DNA of 64,000 nucleotides from Rheum nobile. Lineage: Eukaryota; Streptophyta; Magnoliopsida; Caryophyllales; Polygonaceae. The stretch is taken from positions 8,065,001-8,129,000 of the forward strand of contig WOAB01000589.1 in the NCBI GenBank assembly GCA_027886185.1, read 5' to 3'. Of this stretch, positions 10,930 through 20,732 are shown piece after piece. The notes under the pieces are model-generated. The model saw only the letters and a list, made by a program, of their open reading frames with translations. It did no database searches and was not told the DNA's origin. Both the position numbers and the translations under genes were made by a program. The first letter of the stretch is position 1. Each line of letters starts with the position of its first letter.

Positions 10930-12932
10930 GGGCCGAAGACCTCATCAACCAACCGGTCTTGGACGTTCAAATCCAAGAACTGGCAAAAAGCATGAGCATC
11001 CTTCAAGAGGAGTTGGCCCAACAACGCTCAAGAACCGAAACCCTAAGTGCTCAATTTGAAGCCGAAATTGCGCGACTAACCCATGAAAATGAACTTTTGA
11101 AATCGCAGGTGAATTGGACCGCTTCGGCCCCAGGAGGATCAAGGTGCGTGGTCAACACAGAGGGCCTCTCGACACGTCTCAACATGGATGGAGCAGTCTC
11201 GACGCCATAGAAGCAACTACTCAGAATGTCACCCAACCTATTGGTATGTTTCGAACCCCTCCAGTCAATACTCTCACGACTAACGCTCCAATTTCCGCGA
11301 TCGAGCCCACAGTGGCTCGAGTAGTCCCTCCACAAGTCACTTTGTCGATGGATCTCTAAGCCCTCATACAACAAGATATCAGCGAGCATATGAAAGCCTT
11401 GGACAACCGCATCGCTCGGATTCCAAGGGTCCTACAGCCGATCAAAAAGGAAGCAATCAACGGATATGAAGACTCGCCTTTCGTAGAGGAGATTGCACAC
11501 ATTGAGATCCCTAAGAAGTTCCATGTCCCCAACATGCCCAACTACGATGGGATCGGGGACCCCGACGATCACATTTCCATTTATAAGCAAAAACTGATGA
11601 CTATTTCTATTCCAAGAGGGAATCGCAAAGCGGTCAAGTGCAAAAGTTTTGGCACGACCCTCGCAAGACCCGTACTAACATGGCTTATGCATTTGCTGTA
11701 GGGTTCCATCGCTTCATTCGCCGATCTATTCAACTCATTCAAAATCCAGTTCGCTAGCAGTCGAAGACTGGAAAAACAATCAAGCGATCTATATAGGATC
11801 GTGCAAAGGTACGGCGAACCTCTTAGAGACTATCTTAACATGTACAATAAAGAGAAGGTCGCAATCCCACATTGCGACGTTCCAACGTCAATCGAAGCCT
11901 TCCGCCGGGGGTTTATCAGGGGCAGCGAACTCTATCACGAACAGACCAAACACCCGTGTCGAAGCTTCGAAGACGTGCAAGCCAAGACCATGGCTCAGGT
12001 CAGGTTAGAAGAAGACGAAGAACCCACAAAAGTAGACAAAAATCCTAATCGAATTGACCGAAGGTCACCTTCGGATCATCGACGCGACAGGCGACACCAA
12101 CCCTATCCCAAGGGACGAAGCGACCCAGGTCAGGTTAGTAAATCTCATAACTGATGAGAATCAAGGTCACCAATGGGACCTTTCTTCTCTATGAGGGCTA
12201 GATCGTGTCCAAGCTTGCCTTCTCCTCCTTCCTATGCTTGTTGGACCTTCAATGGAGCTTGAGAGATGACTTTGGCCGAGGGGAAAGTGGAGGCGCCGAG
12301 GTGTTGCCGAGAGAGGGCCAAGCCGGCGGCTCTTGGTTTCACGACCAAGGGAACCTCTCTTAGAGGCTCCTTGGCTAGGACGAACTTGGTTCCAAAGATG
12401 TGAATGATTTGCTTTGTGGAAAGATGAGGTTGAGGGGAAGAGATGTAAGATTGAAGAATTGGGTTGAAGAGATAGTGGCAACCTAGGGGAGTTATACTCT
12501 TACCCAAGGCTTTGGCCACTCTTTAATTCTTCAACTAGTGAGAAATGAAAGCATTATAAGGTTTAAATAGTCTAGGTCTAAAAGTGGACTAGGAGCCATT
12601 CAACAAATGGGTCCACACGCCCTTCAAGAAGGAAATGCAATAATTAAAATAACAAAGGGATAAAAGCCATAGGCTTGGGGGATGGCGCAAGCCTTGATGC
12701 CTTGGAGTCGAAGCCCCGAGGCTTGTTTGTCGTGGCATGGAGGCGCCAGCGCCATGGCTAGTCCGAGGTGATGCACAATAGTGATCTTGGCCCAAGGCCG
12801 GAAGGCTCGCCTTGGTTCAGACTTATGATGGCTCAGTGGACTAGGCCATTGATGGCTAGGGCCATAGATCGGGCTCGGGCCCTAGTCACCGGGCCTTGAA
12901 TGTCCTTGTCGATGGGTGGTTGGCACTCATCA
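10930..12932. repeat. Tandem-duplicated block, copy 2
   Basis: Copy of 4265-6267 at an offset of 6665. It contains a second broken gag of A (10930-12151) and a complete B LTR. Differences from copy 1 are mostly C/T and G/A. The gag here has an additional stop at 11699-11701 (TAG where copy 1 has CAG) and a cacgcgtcg to cacacattg change at 11496-11504. Confidence 0.9.
12152..12932 (-). repeat. Solo LTR of element B (copy 2)
   Basis: 781 bp with TGATGAG/CTCATCA ends and ATAAC on both sides (12147-12151 and 12933-12937). That is the structure of a solo LTR left after recombination between the two LTRs of one insertion. It shares the original insertion site with the upstream copy. Confidence 0.88.
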
Positions 12933-12937
12933 ATAAC

Positions 12938-13909
12938 AGGAACCAAGACTGTAAGAACAACCCTGCTCTCCCCCCGAAGGTCCATTCTTACAACTTTAAC
13001 ATCTATGTGCAGGAGCTTCTCAAAAGTTTCGACAAGTATGGAAAAGAAGTAAGGTGGCCTCGGAAGAGTGACAAGCTAGACGCCAAGAAAGATATGAGCC
13101 GATGGTGCGAATTCCACGGAGATCATGGTCACTCCACAGACGAGTGCATAGCTCTCTGTAAGGAAGTCGCAAGACTCCTTACGCAAGGACTATTGTGCGA
13201 CATCATATCCGACAAAGAAATGGCGACCCTAGATCGATGGGACCAGGTACCAATTGATAAACCATCCTCCCCACTTCATACTAAGATCATTCACACCATT
13301 TCAGGAGGGTCGAACATGAGTGGAAATGCATACTCGGCCGCCAAGAGATACGCTAGAGAAAGCAAAGGTGACAAACCAGTTCGATCGGAGGCAAGGCGAC
13401 CACAAGCCACTAACACGCCCGCCATCACCTTTGACGACTCTGAAGCCGTGGAGTTGGGCGATCATCATGACGGTCTGGTAAATTCTTTATCGATCGGTAA
13501 TTGTCTCATCCGCCGAATATTAATCGATATAGGTAGCTCTACGAATTTGTTGACGCTAGACGCCTTGAAGGGTATGGGTCTAAGCAAGGACAATTTGACC
13601 CGAAAATCCACTATGCTAGTCGGATTCAGTGGAGAAGTCAAACATACCCTCGGCAAAATAGTGTTAACAACGTATGCCGCTGGAGTTAACCAACATGTAA
13701 AGTTTTTGATACTCGACTACCCATCCCCCTACAACGCAATCCTCGGCAGACCCTAGATCCACGCTATGAAAGTTGTACCCTCCACATATCATCAAACTAT
13801 AAAGTTTCCGACTAAGTGGGGGGTACAAGAAATAAAAGGCGACCAACGGGCTGCCAAGGAATGCTATGTCACTTCCATGAAGGAGGCGGTCGAGCGACCT
13901 TCGGCATAA
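12938..13909 (+). pseudogene. Element A gag C-terminus and aspartic protease
   Basis: Continuation of the gag interrupted at 5486. It carries the Tat-type cysteine-histidine motif WCEFHGDHGHSTDEC (near 13105-13150). The protease follows: LIDIGSSTNLLTLDAL at about 13525-13565, where the active site is normally D-T-G-S-S; Thr-to-Ile may impair catalysis. The YNAILGRP motif near 13730-13755 is the usual protease C-terminal landmark, followed at once by a stop (TAG). Remaining frame to 13909 (KFPTKWGVQEIKGDQ) is the protease-RT linker. Confidence 0.8.
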
Positions 13910-14012
13910 GGACCAACCGATACATTGGGCCAGAAATGGAACAACTAGATGAAATCGCGTTGGACCCTTCAAAGCCAAAGCACACGGTAAGAGTTGGATA
14001 AGATTTAACGAT

Positions 14013-14748
14013 TCGACCAGGGCTGATCTAATTGCATTTTTATGGACTAACGCTGATTGTTTTGCCTGGTCACATGAAGATATGGTGGGGATTTCCCCCG
14101 ATGTTATTACTTACAAACTGAATGTAGATCCGACCTATCCCCCGGTCAAGCAAAAAAGAACGAAATTCCCGCCAGAGTAAAATAAAATCATAGACGACGA
14201 AGTCAAAAACCTACTTGAAATAGGTAAAATCAGGGAAGTCAAATATCCCAACTGATTGGCCAACGTCGTCGTGGTCCAAAAGAAAAACGGCAAGTGGAGA
14301 GTCTGCATCGACTTCACAGACCTAAACAAAGCCTATACAAAACACTCTTTCCCACTACCGCACATCGACGCAATGGTCGACGCGACCGCGTGACACAAAA
14401 TGCTCACATTCATGGACGCGTTCAGCAGGTACAACCAGATCTTAATGGACCCAGACGACCAGGAGAAAACGACTTTCATAACCAGCCAAGGTACGTATTG
14501 CTACATAGTCATGCCTTTCGGACTGAAAAACGCATAGGGCCACATACCAAAGACTCGTAAACAAGATGTTCAAGGACCAAATAGGAGACACCATGGAGGT
14601 CTACATCGACGACATGTTGGTTAAGTCGAAGGTGGCGAAAGACCACATCGAATACCTAAAGGAAGCATTCGAAGTGCTAAAAAGGTATAACATGAAATTG
14701 AATCCAACCAAATGTTCTTGTAGAGTGTCTTCAGGCAATTTTTTGTGA
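14013..14748 (+). pseudogene. Element A reverse transcriptase, first part
   Basis: The frame runs with several stops: FAWSHEDMVGISPDVITYKL, then NVVVVQKKNGKWRVCIDFTDL, DAFSRYNQILM, and YIVMPFGLKNA. A frameshift follows, then TMEVYIDDMLVKSK (14577-14620), which holds the YIDD active site (Y-[IV]-D-D). The domain is cut after SSGNFL at 14745 by insert E and continues at about 16165. A stop at the YPN*LANVV position is a TGA where gypsy elements have Trp (TGG). Non-functional. Confidence 0.82.
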
Positions 14749-16164
14749 TACAATTTGATAGCAGGTTTTAGTCATATCACCTGATCAAAATAATCCTTAA
14801 AAACCTAACTAATGTAGTCTGGTAAGCAAGGGTCGAATCCCACAGAGAATCAAGTTATATATCATGTTTGCAAAATCATTCACCAATTGATAACAAAGAC
14901 AAAGGGGGGGTTTGGTATGAATCTAACTAAGAAAACGATAAATAAAACATAAAAAGCTTGGCAAACAAATATCTACCTTTAGTTTGGTTGATCAATCATT
15001 GATTATCCCTAGTTCTCAATCCTCATAAATGTCCTAATCTATGTTCTAAATTAGTTACCAGTCCAACTAGTCCTGATAACCCTAACTATTAAACAATCAA
15101 GAAACTATCAAGATAAATATAACAGCAGCAGTAAGCTCAGGAATAGATAGGCTCATGTAATACTTAATAACTCGTCAGTACTCGACATGCAATCAATTCT
15201 CTTCACAATAAACATTCACAACTCGTTCCAGTAAATTGTGGTTGCTACTCTGAATTAGGTATGAATAATATTAATCTCAACAAGTTGACCAAATTAGGAG
15301 AATTAGTACTATAGATAATATCAATCTCAACTAGTTTGTCATGCTAGGGAAACCAATATTAATAATACTAATCACGACAATTGATGAACTAGATCAACCA
15401 ATAGAATTCAAAACCCTAATCCTGCAATATGAATAATATCAATAAAACTAGGTGATCAGGCTAGAGAAATCAATAAAACTCAATAGGATGAAGCACAAGA
15501 GAATCATAACATTCAAGGATAAAGAAATGAATAATCTCAATATCAAATTCAAACCAAGGCTTCAATTGTCTAGCCAAAAACAAAACAAAGAACTAAACTA
15601 AGAAAAGGAAAAAGATGAAGAAAGGTAGAAACCAACTTGGGGAACACCCAACTTAGGGAGCACCAAACTTCCTAAACTAATGTTCTAAAGAAAGAATATA
15701 TAGACTTAGCTAAACCTAATTTCCAAAAGATAGGAAATAAAATCTAAAAGGAAATAACAATAACCGGAATAAAAGAAATAAAATAAAAAGAAAAAAATAA
15801 AATAAAATAAATCTTCGGAAAACTTCGAACGCGCGCCTGATGCATATTTCCGCGACCGCGGAAAATTCAATCCTCCACATGCTTGCTCTCGAATTAGCCG
15901 CGACCAACTTTCGCGACCACCGACGCCCGCGGCCACACTTCCGCGCCTGCGGTTTGCTTCCGTAGACCCAGTTGGATCTATTCTTCATTTTCTTGGGTGG
16001 CTTCCTTCTCTCTTTAATATATCTTCATTTAAGCTTCTCCAAACCACCATATCTACACTTCTATTCCTCAACTCCAATCTCCACAATAACGCTCTAAACA
16101 TCTCCAAATGGTACCCAAAACACCGGTAACAACTCCTAGTTAAACCCTACAAAGTAGCGCTGAT
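14746..16164. mobile_element. Insert E: unclassified 1.4-kb insertion in element A RT
   Basis: The reading of A pol breaks at SGNFL (14745) and resumes at HMVTQRGIEAS (about 16165), so 1.4 kb of foreign DNA lies between. TGAT at 14746-14749 and 16161-16164 may be a short target duplication, but the restored frame would be off by one. No LTRs or clear inverted termini were found. The left part has gggtcgaatcccacaga; the right part is GC-rich with palindromic ccgcgaccgcgg near 15850. It has no coding capacity I trust. Family unknown. Confidence 0.5.
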
Positions 16165-16644
16165 CACATGGTGACACAAAGGGGAATAGAAGCCAGTGCA
16201 GACCAGATTAAATCTATCGTCAACTTGAGATCCCCCGATGCGTCAAAGACGTCCAAAAACTGACAGGATGGATAGCAGTATTAAACATATTCATATCAAA
16301 GTCCTTGGACAAATGCAAACTCTTCTATGAAGCCTTAAAGAAGAACAAGTCGTTCGAATGGACATCAGCACACGAACAAGCCTTCCAAGATCTAAAAGCA
16401 TACCTGGCAATTCCACTCTTACTATCCAAGCCAAAAGACGGCGAGCCACTACCATTAAACCTGGTTGTGTCAGAATCAGCGGTCAGTGCAGTTTTGACAA
16501 AGGAAAAAGACAGAAAGCAATCCCCAGTCTACTATGTAAACTGCTTCTTACTCCCCGCCAAAACAAGGTATATGTCGCTTGAAAAACTAGTCCTAGCTCT
16601 GGTAATGGCCTCAAACAAACTCAAACCTTACTTCGAATCACATG
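16165..16644 (+). pseudogene. Element A RT C-terminus / RNase H N-terminus
   Basis: Continues the RT: HMVTQRGIEASADQIKSI, then DKCKLFYEALKKNKSFEW, AFQDLKAYLAIPLLLSKP, and the RNase H start (LVVSESAVSAVLTKEKD, PVYYVNCFLLPAKTRYMSLE). A frameshift lies near 16240. The frame is cut at 16645 (KPYFESHAI) by element C and resumes at 20733 (VRTNHPMKDIM). Confidence 0.82.
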
Positions 16645-16649
16645 CTATT

Positions 16650-17330
16650 TGTTGGGGTCGGAAAATCGATTACTCGTCCAATGGGCATCAACTGTCTGAC
16701 GCAACCGTCGGACGCATCACACCCGTCGGACGTGAGCCATGCGACCGTCGCCTGATTCCTGGACGCAACAGACCAGCTTGATTTTCTCCTTTAAGTATAA
16801 CAACTCCAAGATCTCCAACGGCTATATGCATTATTTCAGCCATCAAGGAAGGAATCAACCATCTTTAAGAGAGGATCAAGGCTTATTAAGAGGAGATCAA
16901 GCGTAATTAATGAGGAATCAATGAGAGATCAAGAGCATTTAAGGAGAGATCAAGAGCATTTAAGGAGATATCAAGAGCATTTAAGGAGAGATCAAGCAAG
17001 TATAAATAAGGCTCTAGGAGAAGCCTCAAAGGACATTCTACAACACTCCATTTTCAGCAACAACCATTTGTACTCTCATCACCGAACTCTCATTTTTATA
17101 TATTCTATCTTGTCCAACGTTGTTTAGTCCGACCGACGCTTGTAATCTGGTCCGACCATCTCGTCTTCTTCGACTATTCATGTTGTAACCTTCTTCTTCC
17201 TCTCTTGTATCACGAAATTACCATTTGTAATCACTTGTTCTCATCAAACGGAGTAGATTTATCACCCTAACTATCGTTACCCCTCAAATCAACGGATAAA
17301 AGATCGATTGGTCATTTTTCGTCCAAAACA
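16650..17330 (+). repeat. 5' LTR of element C
   Basis: 681 bp. A TATA box tataaata lies at 17001-17008, directly preceded by three tandem 21-bp units plus a partial fourth (16923-16991). Nearly identical to the 3' LTR, so the insertion is recent relative to A. Confidence 0.9.
16923..16991 (+). promoter_or_regulatory. 21-bp tandem repeats upstream of the TATA box, 5' LTR of C
   Basis: Units at 16923-16943, 16944-16964 and 16965-16985, each built around agatcaagagcatttaag, and a truncated fourth. They sit just upstream of tataaata, the position of LTR enhancer repeats. The same array is at 20320-20389 in the 3' LTR. A regulatory role is inferred from position only. Confidence 0.55.
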
Positions 17331-17333
17331 ATT

Positions 17334-17352
17334 TGGCGCCCACCGTGGGGCC
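17334..17352 (+). other. Primer-binding site of element C
   Basis: TGGCGCCCACCGTGGGGCC lies three bases after the 5' LTR. It matches the element A site except for one base in the shared part. Confidence 0.7.
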
Positions 17353-17411
17353 GATAGTTAGATAATACTGATTCATCTACTTCCTAATCCAAACACATCC
17401 AATTCGTGGCC

Positions 17412-18488
17412 ATGCAAGGAGGACAGGGGCAAGTCACCATGTATGACCTCTCAAAAGGGATCGACTCATTGAGGAGAACACTAGATCTCCAAAAGGCCCA
17501 GATCATCGAGATGGCTGCCCAAAAAGCTCAAACTGATGCCAAGATAGCACAGTTGACTCTTCAAAATGAGTCCCTATGAGAAAAAATCAGGTCCAACGTC
17601 TCAAACTCAAGACAAGGTCGACTCCTTAATATAGGCGACCAAGCAAGGCGACCAGATCTGACGAGGTGACCTAACCTGACGATGCGACCGGATCTGACAA
17701 GACGACAGGATCCAACGACGCGATCAGACCAGACGACACGACCGTGTCTGACGGACCAGTCCAACCTATATGATCTCATCAAGCAACAAATTGAGGAGCA
17801 CTTTAAGGTTGTGGACGAAAGGATCTCTAGAATCCCTGGCGCCCCTCGACCCATTGAAAAAGAAGCCGACAACTGCTTTGAAGATTCACCCTTCGTGGAA
17901 GCGATCAATGCAGTCGAAATGCCGAAAATGTTTGTCATCTCAAACATGACTTACTACGACGGTTCAGGCGATCCAGAAGACCACGTGTCCATTTACAAAC
18001 AAAATTTGATGGCATGTCCAATCCCTCATGAGACGCGCGAGGCTATCATGTGCAAGGGATTTGGGTCGACTTTGGTCGGACCAGCCCTTACATGGTTCGT
18101 CAATCTACCGAACGGGTCTATCTCGTCATTCGCTGACTTGGTCAACACCTTCAAGATCCAGTTTATTAGCGGCCGATGTCCCAAAAAATAGTCCAGTGAC
18201 TTGTACCGGATCATACAGGGGCATGACGAAATGACAAGGGACTACTTGAAGCGGTTTAACCGGGAGAAAATTGGGATCCTCAATTGCGATGTCCCGACCT
18301 CCATAGAAGCGTTCCGCCAAGGACTCGATAAAGAAGGCGATCTCTACGAAGATCTCACAAGGTACCCATGTAAGACCTTTGAAGACGTCCAAGCTAAGGC
18401 AACGACTCAAATTCGACTCGAAGAAGACGCACCCGAAAGGACGATGCATCATCGAAGGGACAATAGGTTTCATCCATATAGTTTCTAA
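17412..18488 (+). pseudogene. Element C gag
   Basis: A single frame from ATG 17412 to the stop at 18486-18488, about 358 codons, broken by three in-frame stops and no frameshift: TGA 17577, TGA 17667, TAG 18189. The first two fit CGA to TGA, the third CAG to TAG. It starts MQGGQGQVTMYDL with a coiled coil (to ~55), then a repeated R-P-D-L-T-R peptide (17640-17750). The gag core follows: DGSGDPEDHVSIYKQNLM, GPALTWFVNLPNGSISSF, TSIEAFRQGLDKEGDLYEDL. No cysteine knuckle is present; it ends early compared with A. Confidence 0.8.
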
Positions 18489-19411
18489 GTAATTTATTAC
18501 GTATTATCATTATCATTTACTATTTGCACTCATCGCATCTTTGGATTATCGCTTTTCGAATTACAAAATAATTTGACTTTTACATGTCGACCTATGGTTA
18601 CATTCGTGTCATTTCAATTTTAAATATATTCTCGCTATATACTATTACATGAACCTGATTGCTAACATGAGGATTATCGATAAACTCGAGCACCAAATCC
18701 TGCTATGTCTTTTTGATCTTACAAGGTACATGACGAATCTATTCAGTGCAACGAATACAAGACAACATCAAAATCAACTACGAACAAATCGACTTGACAT
18801 GTCGCGTTATATTTACATACATACGGGTGACGACCCTTAACTTACACGTTGGATCCAGTCATCCGCAAAAAGTGCTTATACTACATTTACACAATCGATC
18901 GAAACACGGGTGAGATGAATAACACAGGCACGTCGACACACCGCTTGCCTTACACATTACATAAGGTTGAGACACCTTATTACATTTACGCAATAGAAAC
19001 ATATTTGCTTACCTCCCCGGCATAGAGTCATGACTAACACACATTACGGGTGACAAACCCTACATACGGTATCTACAAATACACAAACCTGTGCAGTACA
19101 CATTTACAAAGTTAACGCCTCACACGGCTACAACTTACACACGACCCACCAACAAAAGCTTTTACGCAAACGGTGGTACAATACAATATACATTTACGGA
19201 GTTAACGCCCGATGGCTAAAAACTTCAATTCAACACTTTCAAAGACAAAAGCTTTTACACAAGCAACAACACATCACATCAACTCGTCGACTATCTACAT
19301 AGCAGGACGAGTTCGGACAAATCGAAGTTACTGAAGGACGATTCCCTTGAAGACTTGAAATTCATCTCATCCACCGCCTTGCATCGATGACTAAGATGAA
19401 TTTGGGGCAAT
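18489..19411. other. Noncoding internal region of element C
   Basis: About 0.9 kb between gag and the 3' LTR with no credible coding region. It contains degenerate internal repeats such as acaaaagcttttac (near 19150 and 19245) and tacatttac(a/g). In A the corresponding interval carries pol and an antisense ORF. Confidence 0.6.
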
Positions 19412-20727
19412 TGTTGGGGTTGGAAAATTGACTACTCGTCCAATGGGCATCAACTGTCTGACGCAACCGTCGGACGCATCAGACCCGTCGGACGTGAGCC
19501 ATGCGACCGTCGCCTGATTCCTGGACGCAACGGACCAGCGAGATTTTCTCCTTTAAGTATAACAACTCCAAGATCTCCAACGGCTATTGTTGGGCCTGGA
19601 TTCTCCAGAGAAGATGGGTCAAATCGGTCGAGCCCAAGCCCATTGCCAATCGGAAGATCGAAGAAGAAAGCCCAGAGGATCCGACGAGACGTCTCTGGTC
19701 GAATGCCTTCCGACAGGATCGCGAGGATCTCGCCAAGCATTAAATGCTAGATCACGCAACGGCCACTGCCTTCAAACCACCATAAACGCAGAGATTTAAT
19801 GGCGCAATCTTCACCATCACTCCGAGCATTGAAGATGGAATATTCGGCCGAAGCATAAACGGTCACAAGAGTAAAAGACTTACCATATCAGGACGACGAG
19901 GAAGATAAGAAGAAGACTACACAATTACATACAGGACAAGCGTTCGGAAAAAAAACAACTCACCAGAATAGCACTCTCGCTCTCCACCTAGCTCTCTAAC
20001 GGCTGCTTACGCTAGATCCCTGCCGATCGCCACTCACAAGTCGCCGGTCGAGTCCCACTCGATCTCTGGTTTTATTTCTAATAAGATCATCACGCTATTA
20101 TACATTTATTCTGTGTTTATCTATTTTTGGCTTGGTTTGGATTGTTTTCTATCACCCGATCGACTAGTTACCCCGTCTAAGGCAATTTAGGTCGTCCGGT
20201 CTTTTCGCCCCAAAACAGCTATATGCATTATTTCAGCCATCAAGGAAGGAATCAACCATCTTTAAGAGAGGATCAAGGCTTATTAAGAGGAGATCAAGCG
20301 TAATTAATGAGGAATCAATGAGAGATCAAGAGCATTTAAGGAGAGATCAAGAGCATTTAAGGAGATATCAAAAGCATTTAAGGAGAGATCAAGCAAGTAT
20401 AAATAAGGCTCTAGGAGAAGCCTCAAAGGACATTCTACAACACTCCATTTTCAGCAACAACCATTTTTACTCTCATCACCGAACTCTCATTTCTATATAT
20501 TATATCTTGTCCAACGTTATTTAGTCCGACCGACGCTTGTAATCTGGTCCGACCATCTCGTCTTCTTCGACTATTCATGTTGTAACCTTCTTCTTCCTCT
20601 CTTGTATCATGAAATTACCATTTGTAATCACTTGTTCTCATCAAACGGAGTAGATTTATCACCCTAACTATCGTTACCCCTCAAATCAATGGATAAAAGA
20701 TCGATTGGTCATTTTTCATCCAAAACA
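19412..20727 (+). repeat. 3' LTR of element C, interrupted by solo LTR D
   Basis: Starts TGTTGGGGTT at 19412, is interrupted at 19588-20222 by D plus one copy of its duplication, and resumes to end CAAAACA at 20727. Removing 635 bp leaves exactly 681 bp, the length of the 5' LTR. It retains the 21-bp array (20320-20389) and TATA (20398-20405). Confidence 0.88.
19588..20217 (+). mobile_element. Solo LTR D within the 3' LTR of C
   Basis: 630 bp, TGTTGGGCCTGG...CCCCAAAACA, flanked by an exact 5-bp duplication GCTAT (19583-19587 and 20218-20222). Its ends resemble those of the LTR of A, but the interior differs, so it is another Tat-like family. No internal region is present. It is the youngest layer of this nest. 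Confidence 0.85.
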
Positions 20728-20732
20728 CTATT

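Larger units (their letters stand above)
5487..12932 (-). mobile_element. Element B: gypsy element inserted in A gag, internally deleted and partly duplicated
   Basis: B is a minus-strand element. Its 781-bp LTR reads TGATGAG...CTCATCA, perfect 7-bp inverted ends. Outer flanks are exact duplications ATAAC (5482-5486 and 12933-12937). Internal sequence 6268-10929 carries gag, a zinc knuckle, protease and, beside the 3' LTR, the C-terminal tail of pol. No reverse transcriptase or integrase is recognisable. The sequence next to the second LTR is not the expected primer site but a second copy of A gag with its own ATAAC (12147-12151). This implies tandem duplication followed by LTR-LTR recombination. 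The zinc knuckle and tail suggest a chromovirus-like gypsy. Confidence 0.82.
16650..20727 (+). mobile_element. Element C: non-autonomous gag-only gypsy element in element A
   Basis: LTRs at 16650-17330 (681 bp) and 19412-20727 (681 bp after removing D and its 5-bp duplication) begin TGTTGGGGT and end CCAAAACA. Exact target duplication CTATT lies at 16645-16649 and 20728-20732. The primer site is at 17334 and purine-rich tttggggcaat precedes the 3' LTR. The internal region holds only a gag gene and about 0.9 kb of noncoding DNA; there is no protease, RT or integrase. Gag and primer site resemble element A, so it probably relied on enzymes of a related Tat-like element. Confidence 0.88.

Noticed and set aside
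10875..11210. Open frame across the 10930 junction as a novel fusion gene
   Set aside because: It starts in the noncoding leader of B and enters duplicated gag of A by chance of the duplication junction.
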